From Clusia tigrina (lineage: Eukaryota > Arthropoda > Insecta > Diptera > Clusiidae), in assembly GCA_920105625.2 (NCBI GenBank), contig OV050030.1, forward strand, positions 411,695,034 to 411,759,033: a DNA stretch of 64,000 nucleotides. The letters are read 5' to 3'. The translations under genes and the position numbers were made by a program. Below, in pieces: positions 49,881-61,803 of this stretch. Under the pieces are notes generated by a model that saw only the letters and a list, made by a program, of their open reading frames with translations, was not told the DNA's origin and searched no databases. Position 1 is the stretch's first letter. Each line of letters opens with the position of its first letter.

Positions 49881-50636
49881 AAGATATCCTTTAAGAGTCA
49901 AGATATTCATTAAGTGTTGGAGCTTTCGCCGATAATATTAATGTTTACCTATTGGATCGCCTTAGATAAACATACAAGCCTATCATATACTTTTTGAATC
50001 TCATTTCGATTATCATAGACTAAGCATAAGAAAGATAATATATTTATTTTCAACAAAACAACCTTGGAGCAGTGCTTCTGGAGACTATTATATGCGGAAT
50101 AGGAATTCAACAATGTACAAAGTTCCTGAGTATTAATTTGGTAGTGCGACGACCATGAGCTCTAATGGACATTTTTGAAAAATAATTGTCGTCTCTCAGG
50201 GGTTCATTAACAAATGGTCACCTCACAGATATACTTAATTGATGATTAACTTAAAATAAGATTATTGTCCAAACTGAACAATAAGAAAGAAACAAGAAAT
50301 TAACCAAGATTTCTTAAAGTTTGACAAAAATTGGAGTTTATTGTTTGGTAGAATTATCACTGAATTCAGGTGATGTAAATAAGGTAAACTAAGCTAGACA
50401 CACTTCGAGCTCTTTGAACTATTTGCATTATATACACAAAAAATACATAAAATATCAAAGAGATGATAGATACTTATATTCACGATATCACTTTCCTTAT
50501 CTTACCTGGTTATGTGTACCACCTCGCTCTGAAGAGAACAATTTTAACAAAAATATTGATGGAAAAGTGTCAACTCCATGCAAATTGTATTGTATTTACA
50601 TTGCTTGTTGCGTGATTGTAGCTAAGGAATGTGAAT

Positions 50637-50804
50637 TGTTGTAGTTATTGTTTGGATTCTAATTGCTCCACTGTTATATTTCGGATTTCCATTGTTGTAG
50701 TTATTGTTTGGTTTCTAACTTCTTCAATGTTATTCTTCGGATTTTCGTTGTGGTACTCATTTTTTGGTTTCTAACTTCTCCAATGTTATTGTTCGGATTT
50801 CCGT
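50637..50804. repeat. ~57-bp tandem repeat, 3 units
   Basis: TTGTTGTAGTTATTGTTTGG, then TTCTAA(C/T)T(T/G)CT(T/C)CA and TTCGGATTT recurs three times, just before the LINE insertion at 50858. Confidence 0.85.
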
Positions 50805-50857
50805 AGGAGCTGTTGTTACCAAGAGTAATAAAAACTCTTGCTTATAACCCGCTTCCT

Positions 50858-51277
50858 TCCGGTTTTGACCGGCCAATGCATAATGGGACAGCACATAGAA
50901 AGACTGGGCCTACCCTCAAACGATTTTTGCCGAGGCTGTGGCTCCGAGGAGGAGGACGAGACGGTTTTCCACCTCTTATGCCACTGCCGAAGAAGAATTC
51001 GCACCTTTGGTGCCCCATTTACAAGCCTGACAGAGTTGTCATCCATTAATATTAGGGACATAGCAAGGTTCATCAAAGTATCAGGATGGTTTCCTGCAAC
51101 ATGAAGGGGTAGTCGTGCCTTTCCTGGCGCTGTACTTGCGCTGACTATCACCATCCCAAATAAGGGAACTTTTTAGTCAGGGCTTGAATGGCGCCACACC
51201 GTGGTATCACAATGGGCCATTATGTGTGCTCAAGTGTGCTTTTGGCAAACTGGGCGGCCACTCCTACCTACCTGCCT
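50858..51277 (+). mobile_element. 5'-truncated LINE with 12-bp target duplication
   Basis: The copy starts inside the codons for LTGQCIMGQHIERLGLPSND, continues CRGCGSEEEDETVFHLLCHC and IRTFGAPFTSLTELSSINI, and ends in FIKVSGWFPAT at about 51104. A 3' untranslated part with ACCGTGGTATCACAATGGGC and a CCTACCTACCTGCCT end follows. AACCCGCTTCCT flanks it at 50846-50857 and 51278-51289. It represents the terminal CCHC finger of an RNase H LINE, inserted by target-primed reverse transcription. The frame is intact apart from truncation, so it is young. Confidence 0.85.
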
Positions 51278-52239
51278 AACCCGCTTCCTCTTTATGAATT
51301 CAAGGAATATGCAAATTCGGCCCAATTGCAATGCATTTTTTGTCAAGATTTTTGACTATCTCTCCTCAGACATGAGAATTTCGTGCTTGTCTCTTACACC
51401 AACTTTGATGTATCATAAAAAGCCCCATGATGACCTCATAAAACGATCATTTGAATATCAGTGCACCTTGCAGCAAATAGCTAGAACCTGTGGGTGGGGG
51501 CACTTAAAAACGCCATCTTGACTCAGAAGGTTCCTGACATTTCCACGTGCTGTTGGCCGCAGAAACAAAAACATTTCATCGACCCCTGCATTAAGCGATT
51601 TAATATTTTCAAATGCTTTTGATCATAAATCACATGTCAACAGTTGGAACGGATTCAATGGAGTCGTTGCCAGTCATCGCTGGATTACAGCCACAATTCT
51701 GGTGCTTTTCACAATACCAAAAACATCATCAACAACAACAACAAGAAAAATAATAATAAAACTTATTTTAATATTAAAAAGTGTTTTTGATTTTATTTTT
51801 AGTTTTCGGTCTCTGTGTGAGTGTTTCCGTTGCCCTCGCTGGCTGGCTCGCTCGATCGCATTCAATCAAAACTTTTACGGCTAAGATTAACGATTAAAGT
51901 CATTAGCACAGAGTTCACATTGTGGCACACTCAGTCATATTTCCATGTTGTTGTGTGTTTTTATAGCTGTCGGCATTTTTTGGCGTTCCGAAGTTGCAGG
52001 AAACGCATCGCGCTGATGGGTATTGATGGAAAAGGATTACGCTGTGCTGCCCCGCTCTGCGCGCGCTGATGTTTTGTATTTTTGCAATTAATAGCTGGAG
52101 TTATAAAACATGATCCATATTAATCATTTCTGAAGTTTGATTTAGGATTCAATTTCGCTTTGTGTCTTTGCACATTTCTGGATTTGCAAAATTGTGTCGG
52201 CCGGCCGGGGTCATAAAATAGTGTCCGAAAACTTTTCGA

Positions 52240-52262
52240 TTTATGCAAATGAATTAATTACC
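52240..52262 (+). promoter_or_regulatory. POU octamer next to homeodomain-type sites
   Basis: ATGCAAAT (perfect POU octamer) is followed directly by GAATTAATTA, with two ATTA cores. It lies in a unique, transposon-free block about 15 kb upstream of the retn start. Whether it is functional cannot be told from one sequence. Confidence 0.25.
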
Positions 52263-52588
52263 GAATGACTCAAAGTGCAGCGAGAGGCGGTTACATATTA
52301 AAGAAGACATACTAACAGTGGGTCAAAGTTAGTGACGAGTCGATGGAAAATTAGCACACACCACTTTCTTGTTTCTAATAATATAATATGCTCATAAGAA
52401 GGTGTGTGAAACCCTTGTTGTATTGGAGTTAAGGATAAGTGAGCTCAATTCATGAGCAGCGGTGGAAGTATGGAAACACACTAAGCAAAACACATGGCTT
52501 AGGCGCAATAACTCAATTTATATACCCTTATTTGAGTGTGTGAAACTGAGAAAGTGTCAAATTATTGCTTGCTAGATATGAATCTTCT

Positions 52589-52654
52589 ACACCGTGGAAT
52601 GTGGATGTGCTTTTGGCAAACTAGGCGGCCACTCCTAACTACCGAACTACCTAC
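52589..52654 (+). mobile_element. 66-bp tail-only LINE insertion with 9-bp target duplication
   Basis: TGCTTTTGGCAAACTAGGCG then GCCACTCCTAACTACC is the terminal 3' sequence of the LINE at 50858-51277. GAATCTTCT precedes (52580-52588) and follows (52655-52663). It is therefore an extreme 5' truncation carrying only the 3' end. Confidence 0.75.
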
Positions 52655-52693
52655 GAATCTTCTGCAGTAGACTATAGGCTTATTTGCTTAGAC

Positions 52694-52885
52694 CAGAGGT
52701 CGCCAAAGTGGTCTATATAGACCCCCAGGGGTATATTTAACAAAAGCGGGGTTCGATTTGAGCCAGGGGATAATATATAAAAATATAAAGTTTGCTTTAA
52801 TTAACAGAAAATTACTTGTAGGTCCCCATGGAGATTTCGAAAAATTATATAGGGGTCGATGATCAAAAAAGTTTGGCGGCCCATG
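52694..52885. mobile_element. hAT-like non-autonomous element, 192 bp
   Basis: The ends CAGAGGTCGCCAAA and (inverse) CATGGGCCGCCAAA form TIRs. The flanks GCTTAGAC and GCTTCGAC are an 8-bp target duplication with one mismatch, as in hAT elements. The interior has no coding capacity. Confidence 0.7.
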
Positions 52886-54560
52886 GCTTCGACACTCAAG
52901 AAGGGGCTGTGATATTGTGGGAATTATTATTGTTGTACGACAAGAATTGATTCCTGTGGAAGCTACTATTGTAGTTTAACCAGTATTTATCTCACAGAAA
53001 AAATGGTGGTGTCCTGGGGTCCCAAAGCGATTCAAGTACTTGCAGAATTCTTCACGATCCATCAGCAAATTATTACATAGAATAGTTGATATGCCCAAGA
53101 TACCGGTGTATGCAAGGTTCAATCCAGCTCAAGTGTCCAGCAAGATTTTCGCTAAGTCTCCCATCAGTTTGCCCAAACTGCTCGCTGTTCGATTCTCTAT
53201 TATTGGTGTCTTCTCTCCTTATTTTATGGGTTTGAGTCGATATACTGTCAGCTATACTCTTAAATGCCTCTGTCAGCTTTACTCTTATATGCGTTCTGTT
53301 TCCTTTATGTCACGCTGTCTCCTTCCTTGTTTTCTTAGAGTAATCTGAAATCCGGAGAATGTGAACTGAGTTGTCACGGGAAATCTTTCAAAACACGTTC
53401 GTGCATTCTCTGATTTGCTGTGATTTCTGTAATTAGTGGGTTATTTCTACTAAGTCATTATTTCGCATACAGATCAACTTTAGTGTCTGACAATATACTC
53501 GTATATAATACTCATTAATATATAGTTTCCCCTTACACCACCGACTCAGACACACTCTTCACAAATTATGTCCACATTATACTTGAAATTTCACAAAACT
53601 TACTTTTTATGCTCTATTTGAAAATTTAACAAAAAATATTTCATCAAATTCAATTCATGGCTCGTAGTTTAGAGGAAACTTGAATGAATTATGAAACTTT
53701 ATTTTTGTGTTTAATGGATTTCTGTCAATCACGAACAGTCATGATTGATTAAATGACAAACAGTTGGAAAATAAAGTAAATACACAAAACAACAACAAAA
53801 ACAAGCAATCCAAAATAATAAAAAACAAGCGCCCAGAAGAAAATTGTTGAAATTAAAAAACAAAAATTAAACTGAACCGAGGAAAGGAAAGGAAGAACGC
53901 GTGTGTGTCTAGAAAACAGGCAAGAAGTGGAAATGGTTGCTGCCATATGGAAGGCAAGTGAGAATAATAGCATTTCAACTAAGCAAGGAAAAAAGAAATA
54001 TTAGTAAAAATATATAAGAACATTTATTAGTAAAAATAAAATAAAAATATTAGGAAAAATTATATATTATTAATAAAAGATTATAATAATTAAATTGGTG
54101 AACTTAAAAAGAAAATAACAAGAAAATCAATTAGATAATATTTAATAAAATTAGAAGTATTCGACAGAGAAAACCGAGAAGTGACTCTTGCTTTGTGCAC
54201 ACTTACACATGTGCAAAACTGTAGTAGGGTGGCTGAGTTTCTTCAGAACCAATGATAAACAAACATATCCATATAGCCAACTAATGATAAACAAAGACAT
54301 GTTTTTATACACGTCAGAAAAAATGACGTTTATGTGTCGCTTCTCTGTGTTCTCTGATATTCGATATGTATGGGTCTCTCTCTTTATCTCTTTTGTTCTG
54401 GATATATCGTTATAGTGATAAGACTTTCCTGTTTTTTGTCTCTTTCTCTCATACCATTTCCACTTTAAATCACCTAATAATTCTATCTCGCTTCCACTAC
54501 TGGAATTCCATTCCAGAATGTATTGAAATATTCTGAAAAGTAGAACAATGTTATAGAAAG

Positions 54561-54647
54561 TTTGCTACGCGATGGTATCACAATGGGCCCATGGTGGTCT
54601 GAGTGAGCTGGTCCTTAGACCGGCTGCAACGTTAACCTAACCTAACC
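54561..54647 (+). mobile_element. 87-bp tail-only LINE insertion with 9-bp target duplication
   Basis: ATGGTATCACAATGGGCCCA, then GGTCTGAGTGAGCTGG and a terminal TTAACCTAACCTAACC lie between two copies of TATAGAAAG (54552-54560 and 54648-54656). The GGTATCACAATGGGCC block is shared with the LINE at 50858-51277, but the last part differs, so it belongs to a related family. Confidence 0.75.
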
Positions 54648-55559
54648 TATAGAAAGGTAACGTTGAGCAACAGAACAGTTCAGTTGTGAGTTGAAAGCAG
54701 CAGTGCTAATACTGGTTTGTAAGTGAAAGAGAACTGTTCTATTCAATTAAATTTGTTAACAATTCTTTAAATTTTAAATCCACTTTTTAAGAATCTTTTA
54801 ATTAAAATTTTAATTTAATTTATTTATGAAAAAATTATATTTAATTTATTAAAAAAAAATGTATTACTGAAATGTAATAAAAAGAGAGAGCAGCTTAACG
54901 AAACAAATAAGGGGTAATAATGAGACACCAGTCGTTTAGAGAGCAGTGGACTGAGACAGTACATGGACAGAATTTGATCAGTGAGTTCACCACCTCCAGT
55001 TAGCGTAGTTGTCTGGATGACAGAGTACAAAAGCTGAACGCCCACGATCGATTCCTGGGAGGATTCATAGTTAGTGAGCTGTTGGTTTGTGAGGCATAAT
55101 AACTACTTGAGGAAAATTGATTTTCATTGGAAGATGAGGACAAGTGGCGTGACCGAAGTAGCTATAAGATCTGCCAAAATATTTCAATAATTCTCATTCT
55201 GACAATTATTATGGTGGAATAACCACACATTTTCATGTAGCGTGTGCAACTTGTCTGTAAATAAATTCGAATGAAATAACCTTGATTTACAAAAAAAATT
55301 GTTAAACAAAATTTATGCCACTAAAGTAAACTATTAAAAAAATGTTGTTGTATTACTTGAGACAATCCAGTAATTGGTACTCTAATCTCATTTTCGTGCA
55401 TTACATATGCTGATATTGTTGCATTTCCTGATATTGATTGCGTATTGGTAGTGTAAATTTGGGGTTTCAAAACGTCCTGCTCTGCATGTGGGTTAGAATG
55501 GACCTTGTATCATTGATGACCTTACTGGCAGTTTCATAAGTGTAAAAGCTTTAACTGAC

Positions 55560-57320
55560 TATCTTCAACGCGTCGTTTATCTTAAAAAGCAACTTCAGTT
55601 GTGAACTGAAAGGATCCGGGATAAGAGTGCAATTTGAAACAAAATACTTTGAGAGAAGCATATCTTAAAGCAAACCTTGGTCAAGTGAATTTTTCTTGAA
55701 TTGAACTGCATAAGATGCGCTCAGTACTTCATGAGCATGTGCCTTTACGTACTTTTCGTATTGAAAATAACTCCTGCCCTTGGCATACTAGTTACGTAAA
55801 GATTACTATTGGGAAACGTAACAAATGGAAAAAGAATTCCACTAACCATAATTGGGATATGTACAAAGTTGCGCGTAATCAGGCTGTAATCTATTATTAG
55901 GCAGGCTGAGACGCTTTATTATCAATCGAAAATTAATTTGCCGCTACCTACGAAAGGGCTTTGGAGTAACTTGAAGAAGCTGAAGGTGTGTAATGGGACA
56001 GATTCTGATTGTTCTTTGGTCCCAAATATACTCAATGATAACTTTTCTGGCATTGTCTGTCGTAATAGTGATGTCACCCGGAGATTGCTGCACTTTAAAA
56101 TGCTCCATTGTTCATTCCCATTTATTGGTGTAAATGAAGATGATGTTCTGTGGGGCATTATGAAGATAAAGTCTAATGCTGTGGGAGAAGATGGAATACC
56201 TATTCGTTTTATTACGCTTGTATTAACCTATATTTCTGGGCCAATTACTCACATTATCAATCACGGCTTCACTAGTGGTCGATTTCCTGGCATGTGGAGA
56301 GTTGCAACAATTGTTCCTGTGGTTGAGAAGACTAAGGCATCACAGCCCAATGAGTTTCGACCAATAAGCATTTTGTCATGCATGTGTAAGGCATGTGAAG
56401 TTCTTATGGCTGAGCAAATTACCAAGTACCTGAATGATAACTATCTTTTGTCTCCATTTCAGTCTGGATTTCGAGTGGGACATAGTTGTGCCACTGCTAT
56501 GTTGAAGGTTTTGGATGATGTTCGAATTGAGTTTGATAAGCAATTCTTGACATTATTGTGTTTTCTGGACTTTTCTAAGGCCTTTGACAGTGTTAACCAC
56601 TCCCTGCTGTGTAGGGCTTACTTTCGATTTAGTGACTGTGCTGGTGGTCTTATGAGCAGCTACCTTGTAGATGGAATGCAGCGGGTGCGAGTTGGTGACA
56701 ATTTTTCTAATTTCGGAGTCATTGATATGGGAGTGCCGCAGGGTTCTGTCCTAGGACCTCTTCTGTTCTCCATATTCATTAATGATGTCTTCACAATTTG
56801 TGATAATACCACTGTTCATGCATATGATGATAATATTCAAATTTACTTGTCCAGATGATATGATCTAATGGATGACCTGTGTTGTAGAGGGAATGAGGAC
56901 CTTGACAGGATTGGTCGATGGGCATTTGACAATCCTTTGTCTCTGACTCCTCTGAAGTGTTGCGTCCGGCCCATATCGAAGCATATTATACATTTTGATG
57001 ACATTCCTCCAGTGCAGCTGGATGGTGTTTAGTTGGTGTTTGTGTCGCGTGTATCCAGTTTGGGCTTTACTATAAATTCTCGCTTCACATGTGTTGACCA
57101 TATCAACAGTGTAGTCAGGAAGGTTTATTACACACTTCGAAATTTAAGAATGTCAGATTTCACACCCGTTGACACCCGGCGTCGCCTTCTTATACAGCTT
57201 ATCCTCCCTATAATTACGTATTCTGAGGTGGTGTACAGCAAGCTGGATTCTCATTCGCAACACAATTTGGAAATAGAGTTCAATAATGCTACGCTTGTGT
57301 ATATTTGATAGTGTATTGAG
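55560..57320 (+). pseudogene. Jockey/CR1-like LINE, reverse-transcriptase region
   Basis: A frame from about 55715 reads EHVPLRTFRI, PWHTSYVKI and DMYKVARNQAVIYY, the linker before the RT, then a stop. The 306-codon frame at 55938-56858 contains FRPISILSCMCKACEVLMAE, LLSPFQSGFRVGHSCATAML, CFLDFSKAFDSVNHSLL and GVPQGSVLGPLLFSIFIN. The palm motif normally YADD reads AYDDN, losing an aspartate. After a stop, further frames give LGFTINSRFTCVDHINSVVR and PVDTRRRLLIQLILPIITYS, the thumb. There is no endonuclease and no CCHC tail. With stops and a damaged active site it is inactive, though long open stretches suggest moderate age. Orientation is opposite to retn. Confidence 0.85.
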
Positions 57321-57584
57321 TTATAACAGGTGTATTCTTGGGTGCAATTCTTGGTGGTTACTTGAGGGCCAGAAACGATGTTTTTTTGTGGAAGCTGATG
57401 TACGCAAAGTCGCCTTTATATCACTATGACAAACTACGGTTCGGTTTAGCATTGACAGAGTAGTGCTGCAATAAAACACACTTCATAGTCAACAACTCTC
57501 AGTATGACTGGTCACAAATACACCCACTTTGACAAGAACAATATTTTCAACTCAGTTAACAAAATATTCTTGCTTTATATTATA

Positions 57585-57638
57585 ATTATTCAAATGTAAG
57601 TTCATTATAAACTTTATAATGAACCGATATTTGAATAA
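57585..57638. repeat. imperfect hairpin beside hAT element
   Basis: ATTATTCAAAT...TTCATTATAAA is followed by TATAATGAA...ATTTGAATAAT, an inverted repeat of about 25-bp arms with mismatches in the middle. It ends 16 bp before the hAT element. Confidence 0.7.
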
Positions 57639-57654
57639 TTAGTTTTATGTGGAT

Positions 57655-57846
57655 TAGGGTGGGGCGATTAGTATGGAAGGAAAAAAATCTTAATGGGCGC
57701 TACGCGTTTCTGATTCTTGGGATTGTACTGAGCAAAAGCTCGATTTTCACCGTAGACGTATGGTCTAGTGGACTTTTTTGCTCAGTACAATCTCAAGAAT
57801 CAGAAACGCGAAGCGGCCATTAAGATGTTCAAATCGCCCCACCCTA
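57655..57846. mobile_element. hAT-type MITE, 192 bp, with 8-bp target duplication
   Basis: TAGGGTGGGGCGAT at the left is mirrored by ATCGCCCCACCCTA (with one base difference) at the right. ATGTGGAT is repeated exactly on both sides (57647-57654 and 57847-57854). The arms stay paired inward through CTTAATGG...GCGTTTCTGATTCTTG and GATTGTACTGAGCAAAA, so almost the whole element folds back. It has no coding content. The target size and the TAGGG terminus are hAT hallmarks. Confidence 0.93.
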
Positions 57847-58361
57847 ATGTGGATGCAATTATTCTGCCACGAAAGCAACTCAGCTTAAATGAAACCCATT
57901 CCTTAGTTGGGAATGAAACTCCCTGTCTTCAGCTCAGCAATCGTCTCTATATCAGAAACTTTTCAATCATTACTTACAATTTATTTCAATATAAATCAAC
58001 AATCGTTCCCATGGCGTGAACTCAAAATCAACTGATAAATATTTACCTACCTCATATATATCAGTTCAGTTATAAGACCCATAATTAAGCGCCTAATGGA
58101 GTGTTATTCAATTGATTATCTCAATGATTAATTATTCGATTAATTAATTGACCATGCCCAGAGGGTACTAAGGAACAAGCAGGGTATCATAATAGCTCAA
58201 GCAAAGAGTGCACGAAACATTTACAAAAAGGAATAGAAAAATGTAAAAATTAATTAAAATAGAACTATGAAAAAAACAGAAGAGTTTTCATAATTGAAAC
58301 ACAGAAATTTCATAATTTTACCTCAGCCTCCAATTGGAAGTGTGCCCACTCTCTGATCAGC

Positions 58362-58385
58362 AAAGCAAAGCAAAGCAAAGCAAAT
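58362..58385. repeat. (AAAGC)n microsatellite
   Basis: About five consecutive GCAAA units. Confidence 0.9.
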
Positions 58386-60514
58386 GATGAATGTGCAGGT
58401 ATGCCATAAATCTGTGAAAATCTCCAGTGATAATAAGCGTTGACGGATATCATCGGTCATAAACATTTGTACGCGGGCTCATATTCGTAGTTTTGCTCTG
58501 CTTGTTTCTGATCTGCTTGCTCTGCTGTGTTGTGCTTTGGTCTATTCTGGTCTGCTCTATTCTGGTCTGCTCTGCTGTGCCTGCCTGGGAACGAATTGAA
58601 CCGTGTTTGTGATTTACAGAAATTGCCGATAATGATTAAAGTTGCTGCGTGTCCATCCCCTCGGTTCTCATTACCATAACCAAGAAATGGATGCGCGGAA
58701 GGAAAATCTGCAACGCAGCCGATCATCACTGAGTGATGAGGAGTGCAGGAGCCTTGGTGAAGGAAGTAAGAGTTCCGGAGCCTGGTTAATGCTCGCTGGT
58801 CTCTGTGATTCAAGATTCGCTGTGCATGGTTCAATTTATAATTTGAGTGATTTTTTGTAATTTCTTTCGATTGGCACGCACGCGGACAAATGACATAAAT
58901 TATGTGGCAATCAATTACGGAACTTATGGGGCCACTGCAGTCGGCGTAGGAGAGATGACAGACTCCTCTAGTTATGGTATTTCTGCGTGTGCACACAGAT
59001 GTGCGGTGCAATGGAACTCGGTGTATGCGTCAGTGGGCGTTTGGATTTGTGGCGCGCCCCCATTTTCAAGTTAGCATTATTATAATTAGTATCGGTATTT
59101 TTTATTAAGGGAAATCTTAGCAGCACTGACATACAATGTAAGCGATTTGTGACTTGTTTATTGTGTTATGCAGCATTTTCAAGTATGAAAACGGCAAATA
59201 CATCATTCATCTTTCATAGTTCAGCATGATATTGCTGCTCCGACGAGACGCAGCCGGAGGCCGACCGATCAGCAGACCAGAAAGCAAAATGAAAATTACA
59301 CAGTAGCACAGTGAGGCAAAAATGCACAATTTTGCTCATTTTCAAATCTTGAGGAGACAAGCATTCAATAATTCATGCATCTCACAATCAAACTACACGC
59401 ATAAATCGAACTTCTCCTTCACTTCCCACAGATGTCGGGTATTCAATGTAAAATTTATTATATATAAAATATTACTATATTTTTCTTTACTTATGAGGAT
59501 TTTTGTCAGAATTGCGTTATTAAGCCCAATAGAGCGCTAGAAGGGAAGTATCGTTATTACCTGATAATATGAGCGTCTACAAGTCTGATAGAAGCCAGAT
59601 GCTTCACAAGATGTTGTGTATGTGAAAACAGTACCTATACTTGTTTAATCATGAATAATGAAATGCTCTTTTAGTCGCTTTCATGATCTGCTTTACAGGA
59701 ACTACTGTACTGGATCGCACCGATACTGGTTTGTTAATACCTTGCGACTACATAAAGAAAAGGTAAATATTTTGGTTACTAAAAATAAAGTATAAATACC
59801 ATAGAAATATATCAATCATTCTCACTTTCTGTTGTTCTGTACGAAGAGCATACAATTAGGTACTAAAAAATGTGGGAGAATACACTCACTTAGATGATTG
59901 ATATGTATATTGATATCAATAACAACATCTTTGTTTCTCTCAAGTTCCTAATATTCAATTTAGCTTTTATCTCTACTATCCATAATATCCACTTTCTTCA
60001 TGTATTTCCTCAACTTCGTAATAATCACTTTAATTCAGGTTAACGTTATATACAAATTCTTCATTCTTCGTCTCAAGTTTAGTATTCAATTTAATTCTAT
60101 TATCGGAAATATCCACTATTTTCCTTCTTCGTTTCAAGTTCACAATAATAAATTTAGATTTCAGTTACACATTAGTATCCGAAGAAGATCTATAGATCTA
60201 TCCGCATCTTCTAAATAAATAGGGGCATCACAATCGATTTTTAGTATCCCTAATATATATCCGGAGACCATTATCACACTACATATTTCGGGAGGCGTTC
60301 TGCGCTACTCGTGAGATACTCGTCCTTCAATGACTGTTGATGTTCTTGGAAACTCGTTAAAGGTTCCAAAAATAGTGTTCTATTTGATGTTTCGATGCAT
60401 TTATAAAGGTTCGATGGCATCTCTTCGGTAACATATAATCTAAACCCTTGAGGTCAATAAGAATAATATGAAAATAATTTTTATTTTGTATCACTAGTTT
60501 TATTTTCAGCTCCC

Positions 60515-61630
60515 TTACTGCAGGTTTGTTGAGCCCTAAGAGAACCTTCGTTCTCTTCATGTCTAATCTAGGCCATAAGGCCCTTGAGCTTCATAGTCGT
60601 CACGATTAGTCCATAAGTTGTTTGACACCGCAATAGTGAATTCATTTATCTTCTTAAACAGTTCACATATCGGGATTTGTATTGAAGTATCTGCTTCGTT
60701 AATGTCCATTTCCTTCTGGCCATCTCGTCCGCTAATTCGCTCTATATTGCTATGTCCGAGAACCCAGCAAAGTGAGACCTTGTGGGGTCCAATGTTCAAC
60801 AGTGAGGTACGACATTTCATTACCAACTTCGATTTAACTGTCTTGGATTCTATTGCCTCAAGCGGCGCCTGACTATCCACACAGATAGTGATATTCGAGG
60901 GTCGAATTGTACTACTTTGTATCAACCTGGCCGCTTTCTCAATTGCCTGGACTTCAGCCTAAAAGATGCTGCATGCGTCAGGCAGTCGATATGACTGTCT
61001 TGCCTGCAAGCCTTCCGAGAAGACACCCGCCTCATTCCATCCTCCATCTTTGAGCAGTTAGTGTAAATTGTAATGTCAGAATTACCCGTCTCAGAGCCTG
61101 ACTCCAAGTCTTCCCTGGTTGTATAGAGAGTTGGAATTCTAGCTCTAAAGTCTATAGTACAAGTCTTGTAGTCTGTAGCTGTTTCTAAGTCAGCCGTAAC
61201 TATCCTTTGGCCCTTCCGTATTATTTCCCTCAAAATTGTACAGTGTCCATAGTTGGCAGATTTCCACGCGTTGCACTCCCTTAGTCTGAGAGAACATTTG
61301 GTGGTACAATCCATTAACCCAACAGCCCTAGCGGTAAGAGGTGAAATAATATATTTAAACCTTCTTGAGGCGCGCTACTTACAGCCCCTGAAATTCCTGT
61401 ACTTTTCCAATACGATTTTGATTAGATTTCCTTCCCAACGCCTTCCACCAGACGATGGACCCGTAGGTAATAATTGGTCTAATGATTGTGTTGTACATCC
61501 CATACACAATGTACGGTGACAAACCCAATTTTTTTCCAAAGATCCCTTTACAGATATAGTATGCAGCCAAATCCTTCGGTATATAAATAGTGGTATTCAA
61601 TAATTTGCGGTGTTATGATCTTCCAATGAA
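60515..61630 (-). pseudogene. LINE copy B: RT thumb to RNase H, 3'-truncated
   Basis: Minus-strand pieces from high to low coordinate are: CKGIFGKKLGLSPYIVYGMY with TIIRPIITYGSIVWWKAL (RT thumb), LRECNAWKSANYGHCTILRE, RIPTLYTTREDLESGSETGN, TIYTNCSK (RNase H Asp changed to Asn), VDSQAPLEAIESK, VSLCWVLGHSNIE and TKVLLGLNKPAVREL. Stops and frameshifts interrupt. From 60519 up to about 61215 it is highly similar to copy A at 44.3-45.0 kb. Below 60515 the similarity stops, so the CCHC finger and 3' tail are missing. This is unusual for a LINE and suggests a later deletion or recombination. Confidence 0.8.
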
Positions 61631-61803
61631 ATCGTAGCAACACGATCAGAGCGACAGAAAAATTATGTCATAATGTTATTATTGGACATGTTACATCCCT
61701 TGTTACGGTATCGAAAACTATTTACCTCCTCTTCTGCTCAACATATCCTTCTACAAATGATTCTCCTTTCATGATGAAGTTTTGGGGCCTTAATCTAGAG
61801 CAC

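Noticed and set aside
58457..59011. 184-codon minus frame
   Set aside because: The end is built from a CTGCTCTG-type simple repeat (giving ADQNRADQNR). There is no domain and no splice context.
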